Program-made: the position numbers and the translations under genes
The notes under the pieces: model-generated
Database searches by the model: none
What the model saw: the letters and a program-made list of their open reading frames with translations, nothing else
What the model was told of the DNA's origin: nothing
Assembly (NCBI RefSeq): GCF_014199445.1
Contig: NZ_JACIJS010000007.1
Location: 214,130-278,129 of the forward strand
Direction: 5' to 3'
Source of the DNA: Rubricella aquisinus
Lineage (GTDB): Bacteria > Pseudomonadota > Alphaproteobacteria > Rhodobacterales > Rhodobacteraceae
DNA length: 64,000 nucleotides
In this document: one piece after another, positions 18,315 to 27,923 of the stretch
Position numbering within the stretch: position 1 is the stretch's first letter
How the letters are laid out: each line of letters begins with the position of its first letter

Positions 18315-18957
18315 AGAACCCACCGGTCTGATCAAGGGTGAGTGCCTCAAGGCAGGACAGCAACCCCACCGCACTTTCCTCTGCACTCAGATCGGCGCGC
18401 GTGCCCCCCATATCCGTGCGCACCCAGCCCGGATGGTAGATGCCCACCGCGATGCCTTCCGCTTTCAGATCAGCGGCGAGGGTCATGCCGATATTGAGCG
18501 CCGCTGCCTTGGACGCGCGATAGGCATACGCCCCACCTGCGGCAAGTGTGCTCGATCCCATCTGGGAGGAGATGATGCTGATCTTGGCCCCGTTTGCACG
18601 GCGCAAGGCGGGCAGGGCTGCGCTGATGGTCATGAACACGCCAGTGACATTCGCGGCCATCACCGCCTGCCATTCCGCAATCGTCCCGGTATCGCCACCG
18701 ATCCGATCCTTGCGAAAGCCAAGCCCGGCATTGCACATCAACCGATCCAGTGGCTGGGATGCCAGCGCGTGCTCCATCGCGTCAAGATCGCCTTGCGCTG
18801 TGACATCGAGCTTCAGGCGCGTGATCCCTTGGGGTAGGTCCGTGGCGGTGGCCGGATCTCGCATGGCTGCGATCACCTTGTGGCCCTCGGCATGGGCCAA
18901 TTCGGCAAGGGCGCGGCCAATGCCGCGATTGGCGCCTGTGATCAAGGTGCGGGTCAT
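18283..18957 (-). CDS. Short-chain dehydrogenase/reductase
   Basis: A 224-residue classical SDR oxidoreductase using NAD(P)H. The cofactor motif TGANRGIG is at residues 7-14, CNAGLG follows in the middle, Ser is in SIISSQMGS and the catalytic pair is in YRASK. It resembles C-factor/CsgA-like SDRs of similar short length. The substrate is not predictable. It overlaps the convergent hydrolase gene by 32 bases, and a GGGAGAG ribosome site precedes the ATG. Confidence 0.88.
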   Translation of the reverse strand: MTRTLITGANRGIGRALAELAHAEGHKVIAAMRDPATATDLPQGITRLKLDVTAQGDLDAMEHALASQPLDRLMCNAGLGFRKDRIGGDTGTIAEWQAVMAANVTGVFMTISAALPALRRANGAKISIISSQMGSSTLAAGGAYAYRASKAAALNIGMTLAADLKAEGIAVGIYHPGWVRTDMGGTRADLSAEESAVGLLSCLEALTLDQTGGFFNWDGRPHPV

Positions 18958-19055
18958 GGTCTGGTCTCTCTCCCATTTACGTCGGGTTTATCTTGCCCTT
19001 GCAGGACCGCGCTGACTAGGGTTGCGGAAAAAATCAGACCCGTGGGGAGTCAGGG

Positions 19056-20027
19056 ATGAAGATGGTGCTCAAAATCGTGATTGGCGTGCTGGCCGTGTTG
19101 ATCCTTGTGCTATTGTTTGGGCCGCGAGAGCCTGATGACGGCGATCTGAGCTTTTCGCCCGACAGCATTGGCGCGGATGTGGATGAATACCTCATCTGGG
19201 CGGAAACCCCGTTTAACGACATCACGGAAGGTGTTGAAAAACAGGTGATTTGGGCCAATCCTGAGACGCGGGAAAAGACCGATCTCGCCCTTGTTTATGT
19301 GCATGGCTTCTCCGCAACCGCGCAGGAAATTCGCCCGGTCCCGGATCGGGTGGCGGAGGCGCTTGGCGCGAACCTCTATTTCACGCGGCTCACAGGGCAT
19401 GGCCGCGACGGCGATGCGCTGGCCGCGGCAAGTGTGCTGGACTGGCGCAATGATCTGGCCGAAGCGATGGAGATTGGCCGCCGCATCGGGGAGCGGGTGG
19501 TGCTGATCGGCACCTCCTCTGGTGGTACGATGGCGACCCTCGCGGCGGATGATCCACGGATGAATGCGGACCTTGCGGGCGTGATCCTCGTCTCCCCGAA
19601 TTTCAAGGTGGCCAATCCGGCCGCAGCCCTTCTGACCCTGCCATTCGCCCGCCAATGGGTGCCCATCGTGGCCGGGGCGGAGCGCAGCTGGGAAGGGTAT
19701 AACGACGATCACCGCCGCTATTGGACGCAGCGCTATCCGACCGTTGCGACCCTGCCGATGGCGGCGAGTGTGCGGGCGGCGAATGCTGTCGCTTTCGCGG
19801 CGATTGAGGAGCCGGTGCTGATGATCTTTTCCGAGGATGATACGGTCATCGACCATAGCCGCACGGTCGAGGTTGCGGGTGAGTGGGGCGGGGAGGTGAC
19901 GCTCGTGCGGGTCGATCCGACCGAGCTTGATGACCCGGACGCGCATGTGATCGCGGGCGATATCCTCAGCCCCTCGCAGACGGATGGGGTCGTGGCGACC
20001 ATGGTTGCGTGGCTGGAGCGGCTCTAG
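19056..20027 (+). CDS. Membrane-anchored alpha/beta hydrolase
   Basis: A 323-residue hydrolase with an N-terminal membrane anchor (residues 3-22, MVLKIVIGVLAVLILVLLFG), so the catalytic domain is likely periplasmic. Seen: YVHGFSATAQEIRPVPDRVAEALG, RLTGHGRDG, nucleophile elbow GTSSGG with Ser154, an acid segment FSEDDTVID, and a C-terminal His in DAHVIAG. It resembles carboxylesterase/monoacylglycerol lipase-like proteins. The physiological ester is unknown. It is a stand-alone gene, convergent with the DMT transporter gene, whose stop lies one base away. Confidence 0.85.
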   Translation: MKMVLKIVIGVLAVLILVLLFGPREPDDGDLSFSPDSIGADVDEYLIWAETPFNDITEGVEKQVIWANPETREKTDLALVYVHGFSATAQEIRPVPDRVAEALGANLYFTRLTGHGRDGDALAAASVLDWRNDLAEAMEIGRRIGERVVLIGTSSGGTMATLAADDPRMNADLAGVILVSPNFKVANPAAALLTLPFARQWVPIVAGAERSWEGYNDDHRRYWTQRYPTVATLPMAASVRAANAVAFAAIEEPVLMIFSEDDTVIDHSRTVEVAGEWGGEVTLVRVDPTELDDPDAHVIAGDILSPSQTDGVVATMVAWLERL

Positions 20028-20028
20028 G

Positions 20029-20919
20029 TTACAACGCCACGATAACGCCTGTGCCCAGCACCGCCAACAGGGCGCCGATCCAGCCCATCAGGCGCGGGCG
20101 CTTGCCATCCACCCACCACAGGATCGGCAGGATGAGCACGGGCGACAGGGAGCCAAGCGCAGAGGCAACCCCCGCATCGAGCACCGCAAACGCGTAGAGT
20201 AGCAGCGAAGAGGACAGGATATACCCGATCACGCCGGGCAGGATCGTGCGCCCCAGAAGCGCCGGCGTCATGTCCGGTGCGGGGCGCGTCACGGGTGACG
20301 GCCAAAGCCCGATCACGGACATGACAAAGGCCGCAAGCATCAGCCGGATCGCGGTCACCGCCAGCGGATCGGTCCCGGCAAGCATCGCGGGCTTCATCAC
20401 CAGAAATCCAAAACCAATGGCGCTCGCGGCCAACAGGCCCAGCCCGATCACCGGCCAAAGCGGGCCATCCATCCGGTCACTTTCCGCCCCCTCCGCACTG
20501 CCATAAAGGATGGCAAGGATGATCCCGGCCATGACGATCAGCGCACCAAGCAGATCCGTCCCCGTTGGCACCTCACCCAGCCATATGAAGGCCATCGCCG
20601 CGACGATCACCGGTTTCGCGGTCAGCAGAAGTTCCGTCCGACGCGGCCCACCCCGGCGCAGGCAGGCCACCATGGCAAGGTTCGCGGGGATGATCCCGAT
20701 CACCACGCTTGCGACGAAATGGGGCCAATAGCTCCATGTCACACCCGCCCACAGCCCAAGCAAGCTGCACAACAGGGCCATCAACGCCGCGCAGGCAATA
20801 AGCTGCACCCGCGCAAATTCGAACGCGCCGAGACGCCGCGCGGGCCCGGTTGCCATCACAATCGCGCTAGCCCAACCAAGTGACGCGGTGAGGGCCGCAA
20901 GAACGGGAAAAATCAACAT
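20029..20919 (-). CDS. EamA/DMT family transporter
   Basis: A 296-residue inner-membrane protein with about ten hydrophobic segments in two repeats of five (first near LTASLGWASAIVMATGPARR; repeats end in GEVPTGTDLLGALIVMAGIIL and GKRPRLMGWIGALLAVLGTGV). DMT proteins usually export metabolites or amino acids. The gene is divergent from a small HxlR regulator with paired palindromes between them, so its expression is probably controlled by that regulator and an inducing compound. Confidence 0.9.
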   Translation of the reverse strand: MLIFPVLAALTASLGWASAIVMATGPARRLGAFEFARVQLIACAALMALLCSLLGLWAGVTWSYWPHFVASVVIGIIPANLAMVACLRRGGPRRTELLLTAKPVIVAAMAFIWLGEVPTGTDLLGALIVMAGIILAILYGSAEGAESDRMDGPLWPVIGLGLLAASAIGFGFLVMKPAMLAGTDPLAVTAIRLMLAAFVMSVIGLWPSPVTRPAPDMTPALLGRTILPGVIGYILSSSLLLYAFAVLDAGVASALGSLSPVLILPILWWVDGKRPRLMGWIGALLAVLGTGVIVAL

Positions 20920-20939
20920 GGAGAGGGTGCCTGATATGT

Positions 20940-20969
20940 GCTACGATTTCGGTAGCGATAATACGCTAC
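20940..20969. promoter_or_regulatory. Overlapping palindromes between eamA and hxlR genes
   Basis: Two interlocked inverted repeats: GCTAC-N7-GTAGC (20940-20956) and GTAGCG-ATAATA-CGCTAC (20952-20969). They fill the 74-base divergent gap and are the likely binding sites of the HxlR regulator. Confidence 0.55.
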
Positions 20970-20993
20970 GAATTAAATAGCAAGAGGTCAGCG

Positions 20994-21332
20994 ATGCGAT
21001 ATGCCCGACCGGGCCAGCCTGTGCGCGGCTCCAAAACCGGTAAGCCGATTATGGCGCTCTTTGACCTTCTCGGGCGCAATTGGGCGCTTGGGATCATCTG
21101 GCAATTGTCGGCAGGGGCGATGACCTTTCGCGCGCTGCAAGAGCGGTGCGAGGGCGTGTCGCCCAGTGTGCTGAACACCCGGATCAAGGAATTGACCGCC
21201 AGCGGCCTGATCACGCGGGGGGAGGCGGGCTATTGCCTGACGGAGATGGGGGAGGAGCTTTTCGCGCTGATCCGGCCCTTGGGCGCGTGGTCAATGGATT
21301 GGGCCGCGCGACTCGATGCGCCTGACGCCTGA
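20994..21332 (+). CDS. HxlR-family transcriptional regulator
   Basis: A 112-residue winged helix regulator: LFDLLGRNWALGIIWQLSAGAMTFRALQERCEGVSPSVLNTRIKELTASGLI, then the wing GYCLTEMGEEL. The family usually has a Cys near the N-terminus (CP motif); none is seen here. AGAGGT ribosome site upstream of the ATG. It is divergent from a DMT exporter with palindromes between. The stop codon lies in a threefold repeat of CGCCTGA. Confidence 0.88.
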   Translation: MRYARPGQPVRGSKTGKPIMALFDLLGRNWALGIIWQLSAGAMTFRALQERCEGVSPSVLNTRIKELTASGLITRGEAGYCLTEMGEELFALIRPLGAWSMDWAARLDAPDA

Positions 21333-21339
21333 CGCCTGA
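21319..21339 (+). repeat. Threefold 7-base tandem repeat at the hxlR stop
   Basis: CGCCTGA is repeated three times in tandem without mismatches; the stop codon of the HxlR gene is the TGA of the second unit. Loss or gain of a unit would shift the reading frame around the C-terminus. Confidence 0.6.
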
Positions 21340-21356
21340 CACTTGAGGCCGGACGC

Positions 21357-21386
21357 AAAAGGCGCGGAGGTTTCCCGCCGCGCCTT
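21357..21386. terminator. Terminator after tsf
   Basis: Nine-base-pair stem (21359-21367 with 21378-21386, ten-base loop) ending in TTTT on the minus strand, 26 bases past the tsf stop. On the plus strand it is followed by CTCT, so it may also serve the convergent hxlR gene. Confidence 0.75.
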
Positions 21387-21412
21387 CTCTATTCACGAGT
21401 GAAGGGGGGCTG

Positions 21413-22288
21413 TTAGCCGCCCATGGTTTTCGCAACTTCTGCCGCGAAATCCTCTTCAACCTTCTCAATCCCTTCACCGACGGCAAAGCGCGCGTATCCG
21501 GTGACGGTGACGCCTGCCTCTTTCGCGGCCTGCGCCACGGTGAGGTCGGGGTTCATCACGAATTTCTGGTTCAGAAGGGTCACTTCCTCATAGAATTTGC
21601 GCATCCGGCCAACGATCATTTTTTCGATCACGGCGTCGGGCTTGCCGCTTTCTTTCGCCTGATCGGTCAGAACCTGCTTTTCACGCTCCACAAGCGCGGG
21701 GTCGAGGTCATTTTCGGACAGGGACGCGGGCGAGGTCGCGGCGACATGCATCGCGATCTGGCGCGCGATATCTTCGTTGTCGCCATCCACGGCCACCAGC
21801 ACGCCGATCTGGCCCATGCCAGCGGTGGCTGCGTTGTGGACATAGGCCGCCACGGTCTTGCCCTCGACATAGCCCATGCGACGCAGGGACATGTTTTCAC
21901 CGATCGTGCCGACCTTGGCCGTGATTGTTTCAGCGACGGTTTTGCCGCCCATATCTGCAGCCGCGAGTTCCTCGGTGGAGGAGGTGCCGAGCGCCACTTT
22001 CGCGATGCCTGCGACCATCTCTTGGAATTCGGCGTTGCGCGCCACGAAATCGGTCTCGGAGTTCACTTCGACGACGACGCCCTTGCCGCCCTCGACCGCA
22101 ACCGCGACAAGACCCTCTGCCGCGGTCCGGCCGGATTTCTTGGCCGCTTTCGCAAGGCCCTTGGCGCGCAGCCAGTCAACAGCGGCTTCCATATCGCCGT
22201 CATTTTCGGTGAGCGCTTTTTTCGCGTCCATCATGCCTGCGCCGGTCGTGTCGCGCAGTTCTTTCACCTGAGCAGCCGTAATAGCCAT
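21413..22288 (-). CDS. tsf: Elongation factor Ts
   Basis: Nucleotide exchange factor for EF-Tu. The 291 residues are typical. The N-terminal domain ([34 protein letters not shown]) and the core motif [10 protein letters not shown] are unmistakable. It is the second gene of the conserved rpsB-tsf operon, 113 bases after rpsB, with a GAGGAA ribosome site and a terminator behind. Confidence 0.98.
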   Translation of the reverse strand: MAITAAQVKELRDTTGAGMMDAKKALTENDGDMEAAVDWLRAKGLAKAAKKSGRTAAEGLVAVAVEGGKGVVVEVNSETDFVARNAEFQEMVAGIAKVALGTSSTEELAAADMGGKTVAETITAKVGTIGENMSLRRMGYVEGKTVAAYVHNAATAGMGQIGVLVAVDGDNEDIARQIAMHVAATSPASLSENDLDPALVEREKQVLTDQAKESGKPDAVIEKMIVGRMRKFYEEVTLLNQKFVMNPDLTVAQAAKEAGVTVTGYARFAVGEGIEKVEEDFAAEVAKTMGG

Positions 22289-22401
22289 GTCTCATATTCC
22301 TCATCTCATCGGGGTCGCGGCCCAAAGCGGCGCGGTGTCCCGGTTGAATATCAAGTGGTCTGTGTCGGTCCCGTGACACAAGCCACGGAACCGGGGAGGG
22401 A

Positions 22402-23181
22402 TCAGCCTTCGGCGGGGGCTTCTGCGCCCTCGGCTGCGATCTCTTCTTCGAGACCGGCTTCCATTTCGCCCAGATCGACGCCAGCGGCACCCATCTGCTC
22501 TGCCATGCCGTCAAGTGCGGAGCGCGCGATCAGGTCGCAGTAAAGTGCGATGGCGCGGGCCGCGTCGTCATTGCCCGGGATCGGGTAGTCGATGCCGACC
22601 GGATCGGAGTTGGTGTCGACGACGGCTACAACCGGAATGCCCAGCTTTTTCGCTTCGGCAATGGCAAGCTGCTCTTTGTTGGTGTCGATGACAAAGATCA
22701 GGTCCGGCACGCCGCCCATTTCGCGGATACCGCCAAGGGACAGGGTCAGCTTTTCGCGCTCGCGCTCCAGCTTCAGGCGCTCTTTCTTGGTGAAGCCTTC
22801 GGCCCCGCCATCCAGACGCTCATCCAGCTCCTTGAGGCGGGAGATGGAGTTCGACACGGTTTTCCAGTTGGTCAGCGTGCCGCCAAGCCAGCGGTGGTTC
22901 ATGTAGTATTGCGCGCACTGGCCAGCCGCATCGGCAACGGCCTTCTGCGCCTGCCGCTTCGTGCCGACGAACAGGATGCGCCCGCCCTTGGACACGGTCT
23001 GCTGTACGGCATGGAGGGCCGCGTCGAGCATCGGGACAGTTTGGGTGAGGTCCATGATATGGATGCCGTTGCGGTCGCCGTAGATATAGCGACCCATGCG
23101 CGGGTTCCAACGGTGGGTCTGGTGACCAAAGTGGACGCCAGCTTCCAAAAGCTGACGCAGCGTGAACTCAGGAAGAGCCAT
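22402..23181 (-). CDS. rpsB: 30S ribosomal protein S2
   Basis: Small-subunit ribosomal protein S2, 259 residues. Seen: [26 protein letters not shown]-like [47 protein letters not shown] and the C-terminal acidic, Ala/Glu-rich tail common in alphaproteobacteria. The ATG at 23181 was chosen over an in-frame ATG at 23265 because MALPEFTLR is the conserved start. It is first in the rpsB-tsf operon. Confidence 0.98.
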   Translation of the reverse strand: MALPEFTLRQLLEAGVHFGHQTHRWNPRMGRYIYGDRNGIHIMDLTQTVPMLDAALHAVQQTVSKGGRILFVGTKRQAQKAVADAAGQCAQYYMNHRWLGGTLTNWKTVSNSISRLKELDERLDGGAEGFTKKERLKLEREREKLTLSLGGIREMGGVPDLIFVIDTNKEQLAIAEAKKLGIPVVAVVDTNSDPVGIDYPIPGNDDAARAIALYCDLIARSALDGMAEQMGAAGVDLGEMEAGLEEEIAAEGAEAPAEG

Positions 23182-23520
23182 GCGAGTTTTCCTTTCCGGT
23201 TTCGCCTCGGCGGGGACAGGGCCATTTGGCCCAACCGGGGGACGATGCGGGGATGTCTCCCCCATACCGCCACAATCCCGCCTGCGGGTTTCAGTGCGCG
23301 CGCTTTAGCGTGGTTTTGCGGGAAGCGCAAGGTGGGTGTGCGACCTTGGCCCGGAATCAAGCCGAAGGCGCCGGGCCAGCGGCCGTCCGCCCCTCAGGCG
23401 GCCGCTTTTGCAGCGATTGGCCTCGCTCCGGCGATGTGCGATCTTGCGCGATAAAGTGAGAAGCACATCCGGTTCAGCGGCCACATCGGACGGCCGCTGA
23501 CCCGGCTCAGGGCATTGCAT
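23182..23520. other. Intergenic region with rpsB leader and GC-rich inverted repeats
   Basis: No gene is seen. On the minus strand it holds the rpsB promoter and a leader of about 115 bases containing GGGCCAAATGGCCC. Further right are two GC-rich inverted repeats: one around 23382-23409 (GCGG...CCGC enclosing CCGCC/GGCGG) and one with CAGCGGCC/GGCCGCTG arms around 23476-23500. They may be weak terminators or fold in the transcript reading from the alcohol dehydrogenase gene. Confidence 0.5.
23302..23330 (-). promoter_or_regulatory. Candidate rpsB promoter
   Basis: On the minus strand TTGCGC (23330-23325) and TAAAGC (23307-23302) with a 17-base spacer, about 120 bases before the rpsB ATG. The -10 box is GC-rich, as in many strong alphaproteobacterial promoters. 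Confidence 0.45.
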
Positions 23521-24636
23521 TTACGCCAATCCCAGAACAGCCCCAAGCAGCCGCTCCACATCCCCATCGGTGACATCGCGGTCCGTGGCCACCCGCATCG
23601 GCATGTTGCCGGGCAGCCGCGCCTGCGTCATGGCCTGCGCCACGGTCACGCCCTGAAACGCCGCGGGCAGCGCGCGGTTGATCCCGCAGGCGTCCATCAG
23701 CCCGCTGACTTTCGCGGGCAAGTCAGCAGCGGCACAATCGAGCGCGCGGGCAGCGGCCTCCATCTTCGGGGTTGGGGTTTCTATGAGCCACGGCAGGCTC
23801 GCCTCAAACGCCAATGCCGTGGCCAGCCCGTGCTGCACCGGCGCGCATCCCGCCAGCGCATGGGACAGGTGATGCGCCATCGCCGTACCGCTCAGGTCAA
23901 TCGCAGCGCCCGCAAGGGCGGACGCCCATAGCATCTCCCCCCGTGCGGTCAGGTTCCCCGGTTCGGCCACCGCGACGGGCAGCGCGCGCCAGATCAGCCG
24001 CATCGCGTGTTCGGAAAAGAGCGCGGTTGCGGGCGTGCCATTGCGGTTCGTCATCGCCTCGAACGCATGAACGAAAGCATCCATCCCACACCATGCCGTA
24101 AGTGCTGCGGGCAGGCTGGTGGTTAATTCCGGGTCGAGCACCACTAGATCGGGTCGGGTCTCCACGCCCCAGATCCAAAGCTTCTCTCCCGTATCGCCGC
24201 TGAAAATATTGGTGGCCGACAATTCCGATCCGGTGCCAGCCGTTGTGGGGATCATGACAGTGAAGGCCGCGCGCGGCGGCAAGGGGGCGGCGGCAAGCGC
24301 ATAGTCCATCGGCTCCCCGCTGCCTGCCGCGATATTCGCGGTGATCTTTGCCACATCAAGCGCGGACCCGCCGCCCAGCCCGATCACCACATCCGCGCGC
24401 GCCGCGTGATAGGCGGCAACGGCGGCGCGCAGGGTCGCGGCTTTCGGCTCCCCGGGAATGTCGCTGAAGATCGTGCAGGGGCAGGGCAGACTGGCTGCGA
24501 TCCGCTCCGCCATCCCCAGATCGCGCATCACCGGATCGGCGATCAACAGGACAGAGCGGGGCGTGCCCGGCAGGGCCAATGTCATGGCTTGGCCCGCGCC
24601 AAAGGTGATCGGGGGAAGGGGGGCAAGATGGAACAT
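23521..24636 (-). CDS. Iron-containing alcohol dehydrogenase
   Basis: A 371-residue group III (iron-dependent) alcohol dehydrogenase, NAD(P)-linked. Seen: the dinucleotide-binding GLGGGSALDVAK, PTTAGTGSELSATNIF, metal-ligand regions DPELTTSLPAALTAWCGMDAFVHAFEAM and GTAMAHHLSHALAG, and VQHGLATAL. The substrate is an unidentified alcohol or aldehyde. I chose ATG 24636 (MFHLAPLPPITFGAG), which matches the usual start; upstream in-frame sequence to 24714 looks non-coding. It stands alone between rpsB and tRNA-Thr. Confidence 0.9.
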   Translation of the reverse strand: MFHLAPLPPITFGAGQAMTLALPGTPRSVLLIADPVMRDLGMAERIAASLPCPCTIFSDIPGEPKAATLRAAVAAYHAARADVVIGLGGGSALDVAKITANIAAGSGEPMDYALAAAPLPPRAAFTVMIPTTAGTGSELSATNIFSGDTGEKLWIWGVETRPDLVVLDPELTTSLPAALTAWCGMDAFVHAFEAMTNRNGTPATALFSEHAMRLIWRALPVAVAEPGNLTARGEMLWASALAGAAIDLSGTAMAHHLSHALAGCAPVQHGLATALAFEASLPWLIETPTPKMEAAARALDCAAADLPAKVSGLMDACGINRALPAAFQGVTVAQAMTQARLPGNMPMRVATDRDVTDGDVERLLGAVLGLA

Positions 24637-24854
24637 GAGACACCGGATCGTGAGTTGCGGGGGCGACAATGGCAAACCCGGACCAGCCCGGTCTTTCCCG
24701 TTCGCGCCACGCAATGGCCTGCCAGCGTCAGGATGCTGCGGAAACCTGCCGACATGGCGCGCCGCCCCGCGCCGATTATCCGAAATGACGGAGCCTCATG
24801 CAAAAACGGCGCACCGCACCATTGCCAGCCGGATATTCTCACTGTGTATGGAGA

Positions 24855-24929
24855 TGGTGCTGCAGGGGAGGATTGAACTCCCGACCTCGTCATTACCAAT
24901 GACGCGCTCTACCACTGAGCTACTGCAGC
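24855..24929 (-). tRNA. tRNA-Thr (anticodon GGT)
   Basis: Full cloverleaf on the minus strand with encoded CCA. Acceptor GCTGCAG pairs with CTGCAGC, D-arm GCTCAGTGGTAGAGC, anticodon stem CGTCA/TGACG around TTGGTAA, and T-arm GGGAGTTCAATCCTCCC. Confidence 0.96.
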
Positions 24930-25014
24930 GCCTTGGCCGCGGGTTTTAGCGAAAACAAAACCGAGCGCAAGCAGAAACTGGACGCCCGTCGTCACGCACT
25001 TTAGAGAAGGGGTC

Positions 25015-25188
25015 ATGGCACCACAAAAAGACACAAAATCGAACGGGACAGAGCTGTCAGACGCGCGCGAAGAGCGCCTGCGCGCTGCGTTGCGGGCCAA
25101 TCTGCAACGCCGCAAGGTGCAAAAACGCGCCCGCGCCACCGAATCTCAAACCGACGAGCAGACAGAGCGCACAGAAAAACCGGAATGA
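25015..25188 (+). CDS. Small basic protein (57 aa) upstream of murA
   Basis: The ATG at 25015 follows a GAGAAGGGG ribosome site, and the frame stays open to TGA at 25188, 27 bases before murA. The product is hydrophilic: a polar N-terminus, a basic helix at about residues 18-41 (REERLRAALRANLQRRKVQK) and a Glu/Thr/Gln-rich tail. I recognise no named family. The strong ribosome site and position at the head of the murA operon suggest a real co-expressed gene. Arginine-rich helix could bind nucleic acid or ribosomes, but that is speculation. Confidence 0.7.
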   Translation: MAPQKDTKSNGTELSDAREERLRAALRANLQRRKVQKRARATESQTDEQTERTEKPE

Positions 25189-25215
25189 CCGGGGCGCCGA
25201 AATCAGGAGCAGGCA

Positions 25216-26490
25216 ATGGATCAGATCAGGGTCACGGGCGGTAACGCGCTGAACGGGGATATTCCCATCGCGGGGGCAAAGAATGCCTGCCTTACGCTAA
25301 TGCCAGCGGCATTGTTGAGCGAGGAGCCGTTGACGCTGACCAACGCGCCGCGCCTGTCGGATATCCGCACCATGTCAAAGCTGCTTGAAAGCCTCGGTTG
25401 TGAGGTGGCCCCTTTGCAGGACGGCAAGGTGCTCGCGCTGGGATGTGGGGAGATCACGAACCACACCGCGCATTACGACATCGTGCGTAAGATGCGGGCC
25501 TCCATTCTGGTGCTTGGCCCGATGCTGGCGCGGGACGGCCATGCGGTGGTGTCTTTGCCCGGTGGCTGCGCGATTGGCGCGCGGCCCGTGGATCTGCACC
25601 TCAAGGCGCTTGAGGCTTTGGGGGCCGAACTGGACCTAAGGGACGGGTATGTCCATGCCAAGGCCCCGGCGGGCGGCCTGCAGGGCGGGAAGGTCAGCTT
25701 TCCTTTCGTCTCTGTCGGGGCGACGGAGAATATCCTGATGGCCGCCACCCTCGCTAAGGGCACCACCGTGATCGAGAATGCCGCGCGTGAGCCGGAGATT
25801 GTGGACCTCGCCCAATGCCTTCGCGCGATGGGCGCGCGGATCGAGGGCGAAGGCACCAGCACCATCACTGTCGAAGGTGTCGACCGCCTGCACGGGGCCA
25901 CCCACCGTGTCCTGACCGACCGGATCGAGCTTGGCACCTACATGCTCGCACCTGCGATTGCGGGGGGAGAAGTGACGCTCCTTGGGGGGCGGCGTGATCT
26001 TTTGGGGGCGTTTTGCGAAAAGCTGGAACAGGCGGGTATGCGGATCACCGAAAGCCCGCGCGGCCTTACTGTGGCGCGCATTGCCGATACGATCCTGCCG
26101 ACGGATGTGACGACCGAACCCTATCCGGGCTTCCCGACGGATTTGCAGGCGCAGATGATGGCCCTCCTGACCCTTGCACAGGGGGAGAGCGTGTTGGAGG
26201 AGACGATATTCGAGAATCGCTTCATGCACGCGCCCGAACTGATCCGTATGGGCGCGCGGATTGATGTGCATGGCGGCACCGCCAAGGTAACGGGCGTGTC
26301 GAAGCTGCGCGGCGCGCCAGTGATGGCAACGGATTTGCGCGCCTCCGTGTCGCTGGTGCTGGCGGGGCTCGCCGCGGAAGGGGAGACGGTGGTGTCCCGC
26401 GTGTACCACCTTGACCGTGGCTATGAGCGGCTGGAGGAGAAACTCTCCGCCGTGGGTGCGCAGATCAGACGCGAAAAGGAAGACGCATGA
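25216..26490 (+). CDS. murA: UDP-N-acetylglucosamine 1-carboxyvinyltransferase
   Basis: First committed enzyme of peptidoglycan synthesis: adds enolpyruvate from PEP to UDP-GlcNAc; it is the target of fosfomycin. The 424 residues are typical. Lys22-Asn23 lie in AGAKNA, the catalytic loop [15 protein letters not shown] holds Cys118, and [16 protein letters not shown] and [15 protein letters not shown] follow. The retained Cys predicts fosfomycin sensitivity at the enzyme level. It overlaps the DUF2948 gene by four bases. Confidence 0.97.
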   Translation: MDQIRVTGGNALNGDIPIAGAKNACLTLMPAALLSEEPLTLTNAPRLSDIRTMSKLLESLGCEVAPLQDGKVLALGCGEITNHTAHYDIVRKMRASILVLGPMLARDGHAVVSLPGGCAIGARPVDLHLKALEALGAELDLRDGYVHAKAPAGGLQGGKVSFPFVSVGATENILMAATLAKGTTVIENAAREPEIVDLAQCLRAMGARIEGEGTSTITVEGVDRLHGATHRVLTDRIELGTYMLAPAIAGGEVTLLGGRRDLLGAFCEKLEQAGMRITESPRGLTVARIADTILPTDVTTEPYPGFPTDLQAQMMALLTLAQGESVLEETIFENRFMHAPELIRMGARIDVHGGTAKVTGVSKLRGAPVMATDLRASVSLVLAGLAAEGETVVSRVYHLDRGYERLEEKLSAVGAQIRREKEDA

Positions 26491-26960
26491 CCGACGCTAC
26501 ATTCGAGGATGGGGCCGAGCGCCCGGTGCGCCTGATCGCGGCGGAGGCGGATGACCTCAAGGTTATCTCCGCGCTGGTGCAGGATGCTGTCCTGACCGGG
26601 GGTGACATCACATGGTCGCGCAAACGGCGGCAATTCGCACTTTTGATCAACCGCTTTCGCTGGGAGGATCGGGATGCTGCCGCGCGCATGAACCGCCCCG
26701 TGGAGCGGGTGCGCGCCATGCTCGTTATCGACGATGCGCTTGCCGTGCGCGCGGCCGGGATCACACCGGGCGAAAAGGATGTGGTCCTGTCGCTCCTGTC
26801 GATTGAACACACGGGCGGGGAGGACGGCTCCGCCACGTTAACGCTGATCTTTGCCGGAGACGGGGAAATTGCAATTGACGTTGAGGCAATTAACCTCACA
26901 CTGGCGGATGTGACCAAGCCCTACAGGGCGCCATCCGGTAAAACGCCATCGCATGATTAA
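26487..26960 (+). CDS. DUF2948 family protein
   Basis: A 157-residue cytoplasmic protein of unknown function, apparently of the alphaproteobacterial DUF2948 type. Features: [46 protein letters not shown] near the N-terminus and [23 protein letters not shown] near the end. It starts with ATGA overlap on murA, and in related genomes the gene normally sits between murA and hisD. Here an outer-membrane protein gene separates it from hisD. Confidence 0.85.
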   Translation: MTDATFEDGAERPVRLIAAEADDLKVISALVQDAVLTGGDITWSRKRRQFALLINRFRWEDRDAAARMNRPVERVRAMLVIDDALAVRAAGITPGEKDVVLSLLSIEHTGGEDGSATLTLIFAGDGEIAIDVEAINLTLADVTKPYRAPSGKTPSHD

Positions 26961-27011
26961 CCCTGATGCACCCGGATCGGCCCGTTTTTGGGGGCGAGAC
27001 GGGGGATGGGT

Positions 27012-27923
27012 ATGCGGTTTACGGGATTTCTGACAGTTTGTGTGATCGGCGCGATGGCGGCGGGCGCGGCACAGGCACAAAACGTGCTGATCGGGCGCTC
27101 CGCTGCACTAAACAACGACTATCTGGGGGATAACGAGGACCGCTGGCAGACCGCGAGCTATTCGTCATCCTGGCTTTTTTCCAGTTCGCTTGAATTGCGG
27201 GAGATCGGCATTGGTCCCCGATTTGAGCTGCGCGCGCGCGGCCAGATCGTCACACCGGAAAAGCTGAACGGTGCGCCGCCCGCGGGCAGCCGGCCCTATG
27301 CCGGATATATCGGTGCGGGCGCGTTCAGCCATTATACCTTCGCCGGATGGGACGTAGCCGCCGGGGCGGAGCTTGGCCTGCTCGGTCCATCCAGCGGGAT
27401 CAGCGACCTTCATACCGCGCTCCATGACCTCCTCTCGGAGAATGAGCCGCAGGGATGGTCGACGCAGGTGGCCGATCAATTCGTTTTCACACCCGTTGTG
27501 GAGGCGGGCTACAAAATCGGCGGGGAGGGCGGCGCGCCGATGCTGCGCCCCTTTGTGACGGCACAAATGGGGTTGGAGGATATTCTGCGCGCGGGCGTCG
27601 ATATCTCCATCGGGATTGACCGCGACCTCACCCAACCGATCCGCGACATGATCACCGGCCAGCAGTTTCCCGTGCGATATGACAGGCTCGATCAGATACA
27701 ACTGACAGTCGGCATGGATGTGGCAAGCGTGCAGGGCTCCGAATTCTTCCCCTCAAGCCACACCGCGATGGCCGAGAATACCCGGACGCGGGTGCGCGGC
27801 TCGATCTTTGCTCCTGTGGGGGCGGCGGATGTGAATTATGGGGTGACATGGATGTCGGAGGAGTTCACGACACAGGGTGCTCCGCAGGTGCTTGGCTCTA
27901 TCGGGGTCGAATTTCGCTTCTGA
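27012..27923 (+). CDS. LpxR-like outer-membrane lipid A deacylase family protein
   Basis: A 303-residue exported protein with a signal peptide (FTGFLTVCVIGAMAAGAAQA, residues 3-22). The mature part looks like a 12-stranded barrel ending in a C-terminal Phe (GVEFRF). LpxR-type motifs are present: ALNNDYLGDNEDRWQTASYS near the N-terminus, SRPYAGYIGAG, and GPSSGISDLHTALHDLL with the His expected in the active site. Known LpxR enzymes remove the 3'-acyloxyacyl group from lipid A. The ATG at 27012 follows GGGGGA; 27006 is an alternative. Activity here is inferred. Confidence 0.75.
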   Translation: MRFTGFLTVCVIGAMAAGAAQAQNVLIGRSAALNNDYLGDNEDRWQTASYSSSWLFSSSLELREIGIGPRFELRARGQIVTPEKLNGAPPAGSRPYAGYIGAGAFSHYTFAGWDVAAGAELGLLGPSSGISDLHTALHDLLSENEPQGWSTQVADQFVFTPVVEAGYKIGGEGGAPMLRPFVTAQMGLEDILRAGVDISIGIDRDLTQPIRDMITGQQFPVRYDRLDQIQLTVGMDVASVQGSEFFPSSHTAMAENTRTRVRGSIFAPVGAADVNYGVTWMSEEFTTQGAPQVLGSIGVEFRF

